In this document: one piece after another, positions 11,789-24,724 of the stretch
Layout of the letters: every line of letters begins with the position of its first letter
How positions within the stretch are numbered: position 1 is the stretch's first letter
The notes under the pieces: generated by a model
The model's database searches: none
The model's input: only the letters and a program-made list of their open reading frames with translations
What the model was told of the DNA's origin: nothing
Assembly: GCA_024752435.1 (NCBI GenBank)
Contig: CP103026.1
Coordinates: forward strand, 1,054,001-1,118,000
Direction of reading: 5' to 3'
Source: Allantophomopsis cytisporea
Lineage: Eukaryota > Ascomycota > Leotiomycetes > Phacidiales > Phacidiaceae
DNA: 64,000 nt
Translations under genes and position numbers: made by a program

Positions 11789-14700
11789 ATGGGTGTTCCA
11801 GCTTTGTTCAGGTGGTTGTCCACCAAATACCCAAAAATCGTTTCGCCTGTCATTGAAGAACAGCCTCGTGAAATCGATGGTCAGATCATTCCCATTGATA
11901 CTACAGGTCCGAACCCAAATGATGAGGAGTTTGACAACCTTTATCTTGATATGAATGGTATCGTCCATCCTTGCTCGCATCCAGAAGACCGCCCGCCTCC
12001 ACAAGATGAAGAGGAGATGATGATGGAGATCTTCAAATACACCGAGCGCGTGGTGAACATGGTTCGCCCACGAAAGCTTCTTATGATTGCTGTCGGTATG
12101 TCTGCGCTTTCTTGACCTCAATGCTCATCCAGCAATCACTAATCTATAATCAACTTGCAGATGGAGTAGCCCCACGAGCCAAGATGAACCAGCAGCGATC
12201 TCGTCGCTTTCGCTCCGCACAAGAGGCTAAGGAGAAGGATGCTGACAAGGAACAATTCATGAAAATGCTCAAATCACAGAAAGGCGCGGATTTCGACGAA
12301 TCACCAGATGCTGTTGCGAACAAAAAGACTTGGGACAGTAACGCTATTACTCCAGGAACGCCCTTCATGGACATATTGGCTGCCAGTCTGAGATATTGGT
12401 GTGCTTACAAGCTCAACACGGATCCTGCCTGGGCAAAGATGAAGGTCATAATATCTGATTCCACCGTGCCGGGTGAAGGTGAACACAAGATTATGGAATT
12501 TATCAGGTCTCAAAGGTCGTCACCAGAGCACGATCCAAACACTCGACACGTGATGTACGGTCTTGATGCCGATTTGATCATGCTCGGACTGGCTACTCAT
12601 GAACCCCACTTCCGTATTCTCAGAGAAGACGTGTTCCATCAAGATTCAAAGGCTAGTGGCTGTCGTATCTGTGGTCAGAAAGGGCATATGGCTAGAGAAT
12701 GTAGAGGTGAGGCGAAGAAGAAGGACGGTGAATTTGATGAGAAGGATAAAGCGCAGTCACAGAAGCCTTTCATTTGGCTTCACGTGTCAATCCTTCGGGA
12801 GTATCTTGAAGCTGAGATGTATGTGCCTAATCAACCATTTCGATTTGATCTCGAGAGAGCTCTGGATGACTGGGTCTTCATGTGCTTTTTCGTTGGCAAC
12901 GATTTTCTTCCTCATCTACCTAGTTTGGAAATTCGCGAAAATGGTATCGATACGTTGATCGCGATCTGGAGAGATAACATCCCCTTTATGGGGGGTTATC
13001 TCACAAAAGACGGGCATGTCGATCTCGAAAGAGCCCAGTTCATTCTCGACGGACTAGCCAAACAGGAAGATGCCATTTTCCGTAGAAGGAGACAGACAGA
13101 GGAACGGAGGGAAGCAGGTGCGAAGAGGCGCAAGCTACAAGAGCAGACCAATTCCAATCGTCAAGGCGGTAACAATGGCAGCTTCAATACACCCACCCAA
13201 GGCGCCAGAAATGGTGCTCATGATACCAGCGGTGGTCCGGCAGGTTTGCCGTTATTTACGCCTGCAAATGTTACGAAGGAGGCCAGAAAATTGACACATG
13301 ACATGCTTGTCAATCGTGGCGCAATTTACAAGGCCAACCTCGCTAACAAGAGTGCCGCAGCAGCCCTCAAAAGTCAGCTATTGGGAGGGGATCCGAACGC
13401 CGTCGAGGAAGCTCCTGTGGAGCCTGAGTCCGAAGCTGCTGATGTTAACACTACAGACGAATCACTTGCGTCGGCTCTCGGTAAACGAAAGGCAGAATTG
13501 ATCGAGGAAGACAGCAGCAGTACTCCAGGCCGCAACACTCCAGAACCCAATACAGCTACACCTGTAGAAGAGGCGCAAGTAGACAATGTTCGTCTGTGGG
13601 ATGAAGGTTATGCGGACAGATATTATGAGCAGAAGTTTCATGTTGATCCCAAGGACATTGAATTCCGACACAAGGTGGGACGGGCTTATGTTGAGGGATT
13701 GGCATGGGTGCTGCTCTACTACTTCCAAGGATGCCCATCGTGGGAGTGGTACTACCCTTACCACTATGCACCATTTGCTGCTGACTTCAAGGACATGGAC
13801 AAGATGCAGGTTACCTTTGAAAAGGGTCGCATATTCCGACCATTTGAACAATTGATGGGTGTACTTCCAGCTGCATCGCGACATGCTATTCCTGAGATCT
13901 TCCATGACCTTATGACTAGTGAGGACAGTGAAATCATCGACTTTTACCCTGAGGAGTTTCCCATCGATCTCAACGGCAAGAAATTTGCTTGGCAGGGCGT
14001 TGCACTATTGCCGTTCATCGATCCCAAAAGACTGCTGAGCGCTATGGAAAAACGCTATCCTCTACTGCCACCGGAGGTTGCTGCCCGTAACACAATGGGC
14101 AAGGATGTTCTCATTGTAGCTGAAGCACATACGAAATTTTATGAAGATATAGTATCGAAGTTCTATTCAAAAAAGCAAGGCTCGCCAATATACAAACTCA
14201 ATCCAAAGACAAGTGAAGGTCTGGCTGGTAAGATTGAAAAGAAAGACGAAAGTTTACCACATGGTGGTCTCAGCTTCCCACTTGAGAGCGGAGGGATGCC
14301 GAGTCTTGAAGATGATCACTCAATCAGGTATGAATGTCCACTGATGCTAGATGACCTGACTAACCATCTGATATAGTGTACACTATGAGATGCCCCGCAC
14401 ATCCCACACACACAAGTCGATGCTTCTTCGTGGTGTCAAATTCTCGAATCCAGCACTGAATCAGTCAGATATCGAAGCAACAAAGGGTCGCGCGAGTCAT
14501 TCGGGACGCAGCTTTGGAGGTGTGCCCTTTAGAGGCAATCACAATAGCAACAGTCGAGGGCGTGGTGGAGGATTTAATTATGCTAGTCAGTCTAATAACA
14601 ACCACAGACCGAGTCAGTCACAATCATATAGTGGCAATGGCTACAGTGCTGGTGGAACTCCACAGTACGCTCCACCCCCGGGCTGGCAACCACCTCCACC

Positions 14701-14926
14701 AGGCCATGGTCACGCACCCCCTCCACCTCCTCCTGGTTATGGTCAGACACCTCCACCTCCTCCAGGATATGGTGGACAAAACCAATGGCCGGGTCAGACA
14801 TATGCGCCACCTCAGGCAGGCTACCAGGCCAAATATCCTGGATACAGTGGTGCCCCTCCCTCATCTGGGCGTAATGGAGGTTATAACCGGGGTCCAAACA
14901 ATGGATCGTACCGTGGTGGCTATTAG
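11789..14926 (+). CDS. RAT1: Nuclear 5'-3' exoribonuclease Rat1/Xrn2
   Basis: Nuclear exonuclease that degrades 5'-monophosphate RNA, trims rRNA and snoRNA precursors and drives torpedo termination of RNA polymerase II. Exons 11789-12095, 12161-14327 and 14377-14926 give about 1007 residues. The protein opens with MGVPALFRWLSTKYPKI, the invariant XRN N-terminus, followed by the acidic active-site segment LYLDMNGIVHPC. The nuclease core continues through GLDADLIMLGLATHEPHFRI and FVGNDFLPHLPSLEI. A CCHC zinc knuckle (CRICGQKGHMAREC) sits near residue 270, a feature I associate with filamentous-fungal Rat1 rather than Xrn1. The C-terminal 100 residues are low complexity: an RGG/N-rich stretch, then proline, glycine and tyrosine repeats. 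Length and knuckle favour Rat1 over the longer cytoplasmic Xrn1. Confidence 0.95.
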
Positions 14927-15912
14927 GTTAGCTAGACATGCTCTTTTTGGGAGATGTTGTAGCATCAAGAACTTTTATATACTCTGCAATGTGGATCAAG
15001 CCTCTCAAGTATACAGAAAATAATAAAATAAAATAAAAATTTTCTAAACATCATTACGTGAATTTGAATGTGTTGTTTCTTGCTCTTCTCTTATTGGACA
15101 TATTTAGTTATGCTACCGTTAAAAGCACCGATATATCGTTGTCTGATTTTAGCTTGGCTTGTATTGACTACTAGGCGAACCGCTCATAGCACACACTCTT
15201 TCTATCTTAGTTCATGAGCCCAGTCATGATTACAGGTAATTCATAACTTTAGTCCCCAGCCCCAAGATTCAATGTCAATAATACTTCTGCTATAATGAAC
15301 AGGAATGAGCTTACTACCTACCTTAAAATCTCACATGCTCGGTTTGAATTGATAATGATATGTGTTTACAGTAGTACATATGTACATATCATAGTTTTAC
15401 AGTATCGATATGCAATATTGCCATACCTGCAGAGTATTTTGAACGCTGAAGCACAGAAGTACCCTGCATCCCGATTTGTGGCGGGGAGTTGCGCTTGACT
15501 TTAAGGGTTCGGTGACAGCCGCCCCATGGAAAAGCCGACAGGTAAGGTACGGAGTACCTGGGCAGGTGGAAGCGGGACGTGGAGCATGGCTCTACAATTG
15601 AAACCTTGATGCGCGTAGACGACTTGAGGGTGAACGGCTACAGACAACGTTTGCAACTGCTTTGATCAAGGTACATAACAGCTTCCATTGTACGTGCACC
15701 AAGGATTGACTAGGCGGATATTCAAATCACTTCATCGGCTATTACTTTCGCATTCGATTCTGCCGGCGCAGAGGAACGCGCGCTGTAGCCAATTTTAATC
15801 ACCATATCAAGGTCCCTACCTCAAACTCTCCATACAATACCGCATCAGCCGAGTCCTGATGCTCATGATGGTGTAGGTGTTCCGGCCCAGAAGCCCGGTG
15901 CTATTTGAAAAT
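14927..15912. other. Intergenic: RAT1 3' UTR and Ras-GAP gene 5' region
   Basis: The stretch after RAT1 carries an A/T-rich likely polyadenylation region around 15019-15045. The rest should hold the promoter and leader of the downstream Ras-GAP gene. Short open frames near 15295 have no recognisable features. Confidence 0.45.
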
Positions 15913-18900
15913 ATGGATAGAGAATCCAGCTTGGTGCGCAGTCTTGTTTCCAGATTGGAGACGAAGGTGAATCCAGACTCAACCTAACTATAGACCGACA
16001 CTGCTGACAATACTGCCAATTAGCTGCCACACCGGACAGGATCCGATGCAACTGATATCCAACAAGACGAACTAGTAACTCTCACACGAGCGACTTTGAT
16101 CAGAATAAGCTCTTTGGACATAGAGCCGGTCATTGAGGCCCTTCTGTCACTGCTGGAAGCATTCACACCATTTGATAAGACAATCAACTTACACCCACTA
16201 CATGTACTGCACTCAGAAGTATACGTCCTCGAATTACTTACCGAATGCTGTTCAGCATACTGGGACAATGCCGTTTCGGCTGTGAACATAAGGAAAGATG
16301 CCCTTGCGCCTGGGCAAAAGACAGATAATGATTGGAAAACGCAAAACGATGAGGGCCTGGGGTCTGTGTCCTCTCGGCGAATGAGGATCATACCAAAAGC
16401 CTTGAGTACTGGTCTTATTGCAAGAATTATAGAGACAGTGGGATTCTTCTTGATTCCATTACCAGAAGACTATGTTTTGGATTCTTCCAAAATTCTTGAT
16501 GATGGTCGAAATTGCATGGCAAACATGGCAAATAGAGCTTTTATGAAAAATGGCACAGATAGGCTCTCTGAACAACAATGCCAACTGGAATCACTTGCCC
16601 GGATGGTCATAGAATTTATCTCCGCAACAAATTGGACGTATATGTTCAACTTTGTGCAATCGACTCTACGCAGTTTGCGTTCTGCGCACCCTCCTCAAAG
16701 CAGCGCCAATTCTGCTGATTCTGTCGAAGAAGAGCACAAGTCGCTTGTAGCTCTCCGTATGATTGCAGATTTGTGGGTAGATGGGGCCAAGCTAAGACTT
16801 ATTTTGCAGGAGATTTGTGGCAGTTTTCTACATCTTAGAAGGCCATATCAAAACACTGTTGCCATTGTCCTTCCAATGCTCATCAATCGTTGGTTAGACA
16901 ATAGTCCTAGTGAGTTCGTTGATCTCCATACAACTCAGAAGAAGCTTGATGGTGGAGCCGACACATTGTTTGATATGACTATTTCTATGATCGATGCAGG
17001 CCGCAAGAAGGCCATTGTCTGGCCTTTCCAGACAGCGCTGCTATTTGTGAACTTCGAGGTATGGGAGGTTGCTACTCAGCTCAAAGAGCGGGTGGGCAGT
17101 ATTTCAAAGAAAGCTGCATTCCTAAAGGACCTCTTGAAGACCTTGAGGTCCTCTCGAAGCCCTCCTCTTCGGGAAGCCGCTGCCTATTCCCTTATCAACA
17201 TTTTGAGAGTGTCGAGGCACTTTCCTGCAATAAGCGAGTCGGCCTTGTAAGTATAGTCGTCAACTTTCACATTGGCTAAAAGCTAACGTTCTGGACAGTT
17301 TGAGCTATGCTCTTGATATCCATGATGAGATACGGGAAGCCGTTTTCCGCAGGACTGAGGTTCTCACTTTTGATAGATCTCTTCTAACAGCGGCTTTCGT
17401 CACCTTAACAGAACTTGAATACGAGGAAACGCTTACATCGCAATGCCTCGAAACGGGAAGTCCAATAGATTTCAAAATTGCCTTTTTCTCTGGAGCAGCA
17501 CATTTGGCTTCTCAACAAAGACCTGAGCGCTTCTCTGCGCTTTTTGACCGGGTTGCTCCGTTTGTCCGGGCTCAGCTAAAGGTACGCGCATGATCCATAT
17601 GAAGACCATATGAAGTGCTAACAATCCAGAATGTTGCCCCTTTGCCTAGGTCATTTCACGCTAATGGCCATCATACCTCACGTAAGACTTCGGGGGATCA
17701 ACCTCAATCAGACTTGCTATATAGCATGTTGGTATTCCTCGGTGTTTGCCCTCTAGTTTTGTTTGACGCGGCTCCAGCACCAGGAACTCCAGGGTACAGC
17801 GAATTTTATGAAGAAACCATGACCTCTTTTGTTGGTTGTCTGGCATCAGACGATGAAACCACAAGAGTTCTTTCAAGTCATGTAGCACGGAAACTAATGG
17901 CGGAGAATTCTGTTGTTTTATTACATAGGAATCTGGAGAACGGTTCTCAGGGGTTCCCAACTAATTTTTGGAGGACAACGTAAGTACCAGTCTGCCTCAT
18001 CTGCTATAATAAGGCCCTTGCGTTGACGTGTCTCAGGTCTACCGTTCTTCTTACATTGTGTAATAAAGCGGTTCAACTAGGTCTGGCAGGCCCCGGTCGT
18101 AAGAGTCTTCTCAGTCTTATACATGATTATCTGGAAGCAAGATATATGCTGTTGAAAGACGATGAGGTTTGTGTTTCTTAGTTTGTCAAACTACTTTGCT
18201 GATAGCTATACGTAGGAAGTTCAAAGCTCCACTGCTATTGGGAGCGAGGTCGTACCAGCTATCAAATCTGCCTCAGAGGCCCTTGAAGTTGTCGTTCTTG
18301 TGTTTTCATGCTCTGCAGATCTGGAGATCTGCTCAATCGTTACCAGAACGTTAGCCATTTTCTGCGAAGAAGCTAAACTCGTCACTGCCTCTGCTCCAGA
18401 ATCTGCTAAGGCAACTTTAACGATCCTCAAAAACCTTGATATCTATCAAGAGATGTCTTCCAAAAGTTTTCGCTTTACTGGGCTCGTTGCTTTTCAGAAG
18501 ATCTTCCGCAAGCGTTTACTGACTAGACTGTGCCATCCTACAGCGGGAATCCTTACCGCCTGGGAGACGGTTTTTAGCAAGTGGATTGTCTTCTCAAAAC
18601 AACTTTCATCATCTCGGCCGCTGGAAGAGAGATCACTAGTTGAGTGGCGCAATTACTCTGGCTTTCTAGCTTCACTTGGGGGCTGTTGCATAGCTGAGCA
18701 AGCATCTCATGCGGCTGAAGATTCGTATGCTGGCCTGCGCTGGATAGATCGACACGCTCCTGATAGATCTCGTGAAGATACCCTGCTTGACCTTTATCTA
18801 TCGCAAAGTATTCGTTTGCTCACTTGCAGTATTGTCAGGGTACGTGAGGCTACACGGGAGTCTCTTGCAGAAATCTCACCCTGCCTATATTTACAATTGT

Positions 18901-21900
18901 TCAAAGCGCTCCAAGATGAGCTTGAAGACTTTTTTGATAGCCCGCGTCCTCCAGCCCCGGCATCATCCGATACTCGTATCATTTTTGCCGAGCAAGCAGC
19001 GGCACTACTCAAGACTGTCGTAGAAAGGCTGGCTAACCCAGCAGAGATTGGAGCTGCCATACCTCTTGGTATTGGTGAAATTACCTTGAGCTTCGCGAAA
19101 TTTCTCGACTTTGCGGAGTCTAAAGAGAGCATCCTTGTCAAGATAAAGGTTTGTCAGCTGTGCGAAGCAGTGACACGAAAGAAGGAGCTTCTAAATCTTA
19201 GACATGATGTCAGGATTCGGAATGCACTTCTTGAAATTCTCTTTAGCTGGATTACACGCCCAGGATCCCCTAGCACAGACAATACCACGGCTTCAAGTGT
19301 TACTCGGATTGACGAGATTGCGCGGCTTCAGAAAGAACTTGACAAAGCATGCTTGAGAGCGCTCACTCATTTGACCTATCGCTTACCGCTGCAGCCAGTC
19401 TCTCCTGACAATGAAACCGAGACAGGGGACTTGAAAATGGAAATGTTTCATTCATATTTCAATCGCTTTTTGGCCTTGCTCAGTTTTGACGGGACAGATC
19501 CAGGTAAAAGAGATGCGCCATTAATCACAGGGAGGGACGACACGACGTCGACGGCAGAGTTTGCAATCACAGCTCTATCAAACCTTCTTAGCGCCAACAT
19601 TGACATCGGATTGAAGAACTCTCTGAGTCTGGGTTATCACGAGGACCTTGGAATTAGAATAGCCTTTGTCCGAGTGCTTTGTAATGTTCTTCGCCAAGGT
19701 ACCGAGCTCAACAATCTATCAGACGCCGCTATTAGTGAAAAGTACGACGAGCTGCTTGAGGTATGTTACAAGACTTGCTCCTCTTCATAATTCGCCTGCA
19801 ATAATAGCTGACGACATACACAGCTTCTATTGAACGATATGGTGTTGACTATTGCGATTTGTGATGCATGCCCGAGCACCGATATTGACGAAATGACTGT
19901 CTCTCTGCTCAACATCTTTGAGTCTCGTGGGTTAGGATTTGTATTACTGAAGGCACTCATTGATCATGAAGTCGAGATCACAGGTTAGTACTTCTTACAG
20001 CCACGAACCTACCTCTATAATGACATCTTAACAGAAAATGAATCTGAATTGCTTCGACGCAACTGCGTAGCGACTAAGATCCTCGCTGTATATGCAAAGT
20101 GGAAGGGGGCAAACTATCTCCGTACCACCTTACAAAAGGTGTTGGAGCGTCTTATTTTATCTTCGGACGATTTAGATCTCGAACTTGATCCTGCGAGGAT
20201 TGCGACGACTGAAGAGTTGGAGAAGAATGCTCTGCAATTACGTATCGTGACCAAGGTCTTTGTGGACGATATCTGTAATTCAACGCCTCACATGCCCATC
20301 TCTTTCAGACAAATATGCCACATTGTAAGCCTATCTACTCTTCTTAGATCCTTGTATTGACCAAACTTGCAGATATGCACATCTGTTATGGTGCGATTTC
20401 CTGAGGCCAAATATACTGCTGTTGGGGCTTTCATTTTTCTTCGATTCTTTTGTCCAGCAATCGTTGCTCCTGACGCTGAAGGCATAGTGGCATCTATACC
20501 ATCTAAAGAGATGCGGCGAGGTCTTCTGCTTATCGCAAAGGTTGTACAAAATCTTGCAAATAATGTGTTATTCGGAGCAAAAGAGCCTTACATGTTTCCT
20601 CTGAATGATTTCCTGACATCGAATATCATCCGAGTCACCAGCTTTCTAAGAGATGTTTCTGTAAGTTGCGTCTTAATATTCGTGAATGTCTGCGCTTCTC
20701 TAACTCTCCCAGTCTCCTCCACCGCGAACGGAAACTATAGGTGAGACTGAGTCCTTTGACTTTGGGTCGTGCGTAACCCTACACCGATATCTCTATGAGC
20801 ATTGGGATCAAGTTCGCCAGAAACTTATAACGGAAGGTCGTAAAGCCTCTGTACAATCGCCTTTTGACATTAAAAGCCGGCTTCCGATGCTTGAGACTCT
20901 GCGTAGCCTCGTTTCTAATCTAGGTCCACCACCCATGGATGTTACTTGGAACCGACCATTGATCTCTGCGAACAATCCACCTCTATACTCTCGCTTTCAA
21001 CATTTTATGCTGAAGAATGCGGGGCGCAGTACAGAGAGCATCATGTCGTCTCGTGCCATCTATGATGGTGGAGAAACCAAGGATGGTCTGTCTGTTATAT
21101 GCATTATCCTACGCAATATCGACACTGAGGAGACAGACTATGATCTTCTGTTGTATTGCTACCTGAAAATTGCAAGTCGCATGTGGCACAAGCCTTTTGG
21201 TATCCTTATCGATGCAACCTGTTACAATGGTCAAAATGAACCACAAGATGCGTTATTTCGTAAACTTGACCTTCTCACACCATCGGAATTATCAAAGCAG
21301 CTTGCGCGTGTATATGTGTATAATATGAACAGCGTTTTCAGGAAATGCTTCCGGCGCATATTGCGATTGTCTGCAAAGAGCGAGACAAGCGCGTTCCATA
21401 GGAACGTGGAGTATCACCTAGCAGGGAGTCTTGCAGACCTTCAGTTGCATTTTCATCTCAGTCAAATTCAACTACCTAAGGAGACTATCAGCGCAGTTAT
21501 GGACACTACCATCACTTTTCAGCCCATCACGAGGCTTTCTAGGACAAAGGGTGACATTGAGGTGACTCTCAAGATTGGAAATCGCTACGTACAGGTCACA
21601 ACAACTCACAAGCAGGAGGTTATGTCAGGCTTGCGACTCAATGCTGTCATCAACGATATATTTCGACTTACCGAGATCGACGAAGCCAATACTTCGGTTC
21701 AGACCGAGGATGATTCGGCTTTCGGCATCCGAACACACAACGGTAAGATCGTGATGTATTTCACTAGTCCTCGAAAAGCGGATGTATTACAGGCAATTCG
21801 AGCAGCGAAGGCCAAACATGGCAAAGATCTGATGGCACCAAAGTCTTTTGAGCGACTGGTAAAACCACAAGATGTTCCCGGAACACTTCTAAACCTCTCG

Positions 21901-24356
21901 TTGGCCAACATGACCAGTCTCAATTCCACTCTGAGGCTGGCCGCTTACAACTTGCTGTGTGCCCTGTGCCGTGGCTTCAAGTTCGGCGGAGAAGCAGGCT
22001 TTTTGAGTAGTGAAGGTATGTACTAAGCCCGGCTACGGTCTTCTATGTTTCTGGATCTAACGTCATGCCAGAACTCTTCATTCCTCTTCATCCGTCCCAG
22101 TATGTCGTTGAGATCAGTCAACAGCTAGCCTCTTCTGACCCCCAGCTCACATTGGACTTCTTGAACGAGTTCGTTGCGGGTTGGGAAAGCGTTCCGTGGC
22201 AGCAGCGTCCCCTGAGTCTATGTTACATGGCACCATGGCTGCCATGCCTGAGATCATATGTTCTATCAAGTGAGACTGATAGCGATAAAGCTCGCGAGAA
22301 AGTTGCCTCGCTTTTGCACAGGCTTATAGATATCGCTGTGTCTGATCTATCGCTGAGTACAACCTTTGGGGAACACATCTGGCCCGTCATCTGCCAAGAC
22401 GAGCTTCAAACAGAACTGCTCTTGGATGAGCTGATAAAGACAGCAAGGGCTCACAGTTTCGAGGTCGATCACATCGAAGCCTTAGGTTCGATAATTGCCT
22501 CTCTTCGAACGGTGACCATACGCGGAAAGTTGTTGTCCAGACTTCGCAAGGCGCTCAATCGCTCCTCGGTGCGGCCCACCAAACATATCTCTGACAACGC
22601 TGTATGGCCTGAGATTTGTGTCCTTGTTCGGTTATGCCTGTCTACGTCTTTTGGTAGTGGCGTGCAATCACAATTATATCTTCCGGAGCTGTTTCATGTG
22701 GTGACAATGCTTGCGAATAGTGGTCCCCCTGATGCAAGGCAGAACGTACACCGTTTGCTTATGAACACAGTACATGCCATTTGCACGATCTTTGCACTTG
22801 AAGAAGCAAAGCTGGCACGTTTGACCGCTATAGCTGCATCCATTGCGGAAGCACAGGGTGAATTGTTCTATAACAATTCAAATATCAATCGTGATGGTGG
22901 TTCGATCACTCTGTCTTTGTCCCAGGAGAATGGCAGTGCCGTATTAGCTGCTACAGAAGCCATCGCATTGTTGTTATCTGAAATCAGCATCATTGCCGCA
23001 CCAACTGTGGATACGTCCAACGCATGGCGCTCGCGCTGGATGAGTTTAGTTGCAAGCACTGCATTCCAAAGTAACCCCGCTATTCAGCCACGAGCTTTTA
23101 CGGTTATGGGATGTTTGGCACGTGAAGATGTAGATGACGATCTCCTATATCAGGTTCTGGTAGCACTTCGGAACTCAATCCATCGTTTCATGGAAGAGAA
23201 TGACAGCGAAATGTTAATAGCAATCGTTAGTTCTCTTACCAAAATGATGGATAAGCTGCGGACAGCGTCACGATATGGCTTGCAGCTCTTCTGGCTGGCA
23301 CTGTCACTGGTGAGACTAGTACCCATGCCTCTCTTCAACTGCGCTGCGTTGTTCTTGGAAGCAGTGTTGAACAACATCAGCACCTCTGGCGATTTCAATA
23401 ACGCACAGATGGTCTCGGTCCTTCTGGCTGGACGAATACCATTGCAGGGCGCAGCTTTGGAATTGGATGAGATATATGGTGTCCACTTTAGCAAAGACAA
23501 CTTCCACATAGCTATTTGCAGTTGTCTCGCAAAAGGACTTGCAGAGCCAATCACAAAAGCGACTGCGCTCCGAGTACTATCCACGTTTCTCGAGACGGCG
23601 AGTTCATGCGCGACAGAGGAGCAAAGATTTCCATCCGACTGTAATTTGCTCCCATACCTCGGTATCATAATTTCAAGGGCAACATCCGAAGAAGAGGCGA
23701 AGGAGATCCTCTGGCTTGCTGGCACGACACCTACAGGAAATTGTTTTACAAAAGATGTCCTTGACATGATCGACTTCAGTACCGTAGGAGACAAGGATCT
23801 GCTGTTAAATGCTGTCATCAGCATACTTGATTTCCATAATTTTGAGGATTCGGTTCAGCATCGAGTTCTCCTGTGGCTGATTCGATTGGCCTTGGTGAGA
23901 CCAGCTGTTATCTTACACCTGTAAGTTCATTGCTTCGCGTATAATCTAAATCTTCTGCTAACAGTATGCAGCTTTACTCAACTCATCGCTATCCTAGATG
24001 AGCTCTTACAGTCTTGCCAGAATACGTGGACACTTAAATCCGCTCACGATCTTTTGAGACTTCTAACATCAGATCCTAAGTTATCTAGCGGCATGAGTGC
24101 AGCAGAAACGCTAGATGAAGTTCTCGAGGGGATTGGGTTTGGTGGCTTACTACGATCATCATCGTTCTTGACCAGCAATGATCAGGACAGACAATGTGCT
24201 ATTCTCACTGACAAGCTTATTGAGGTACGTACAGTAGCACTGGGTTTTAAAATGTTTCTAATAATACGTGCAGCATATCATTGTTTGAACATCGTCTTTG
24301 CGCAGGTGGCACTACAAGGGGTCGCCATTTTCTTGTTCGACTGCGCAACAAATTAA
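15913..24356 (+). CDS. Neurofibromin/IRA-type Ras GTPase-activating protein
   Basis: Large negative regulator that speeds GTP hydrolysis on Ras and so limits cAMP/PKA and MAPK signalling. Exons: 15913-15966, 16024-17246, 17299-17581, 17630-17979, 18037-18166, 18216-19760, 19824-19983, 20035-20324, 20373-20660, 20713-22015, 22072-23920, 23972-24224 and 24306-24356, about 2592 residues. The Ras-GAP domain spans roughly residues 1190-1480. LLRRNCVATK holds the arginine finger (Arg near 1256), and FLRFFCPAIVAP is the conserved FLR-PA motif near 1369. A SEC14-like lipid-binding fold follows (about 1580-1650, LLLYCYLKIASRMWHKPFG), then the PH-like segment, as in neurofibromin. The start exon was found by frame continuity (MDRESSLVRSLVSRLETK joined to LPHRTG). 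The last exon is uncertain: using the acceptor at 24273 instead ends the protein after four residues, at 24288. Repeat sequence begins within about 100 bp of the stop. Confidence 0.92.
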
Positions 24357-24428
24357 CGACCTTCATGAGGATATGATTGTGAGCCTCCGCATGTGATACC
24401 CATACTTTTAATAGATAACCCGAAAAAC

Positions 24429-24462
24429 ATATATATATATCTCTCTCTCTCTCTCTCTCTTT
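24429..24462. repeat. Compound AT/CT microsatellite
   Basis: A run of AT dinucleotides passes directly into about ten CT dinucleotides. It lies between the end of the Ras-GAP gene and the transposon block. Confidence 0.85.
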
Positions 24463-24652
24463 CACTCTATTCCAAAATAACACGAAATTCGTGAAGAGCA
24501 AAATATGTTGTCTAACAAGTGTACATAAAATTGACTATAGGTTACTAGTTAGTCTTATTAACTGCTTCAATATAGAAATGCAGTGGTATCATAGTAAGTT
24601 AACTAGTTATAAGTTATATTAGTTGTAATAACTAGGTCAACGTAGATTATCA

Positions 24653-24724
24653 ATAGTTGACGGTCATTCAAGCCATATGACTGGTAAATTCATTGCTAAA
24701 TGTATATAATAGCATTGACTTATA
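24653..24724 (+). pseudogene. Fragment of a second Fot1-like transposase, interrupted at its right end
   Basis: The frame reads IVDGHSSHMTGKFIAKCI and then meets stop codons. It matches the segment around the second catalytic aspartate of the transposase at 24830-26498, which reads IIDGYSSYITGKFIAKCI. The fragment ends at the TA that borders the full element at 24725, so it looks like an older copy into which the element inserted. Its right half is not found on the other side of the element. Confidence 0.7.

Noticed and set aside
23150..23824. 224-codon minus-strand open frame
   Set aside because: It lies wholly antisense to exon 11 of the Ras-GAP gene, which is strongly supported by frame and domains.
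23963..23964. Acceptor at 23964 for exon 12 of the Ras-GAP gene
   Set aside because: It leads to a stop after about a dozen codons; the acceptor seven bases later keeps a long frame.
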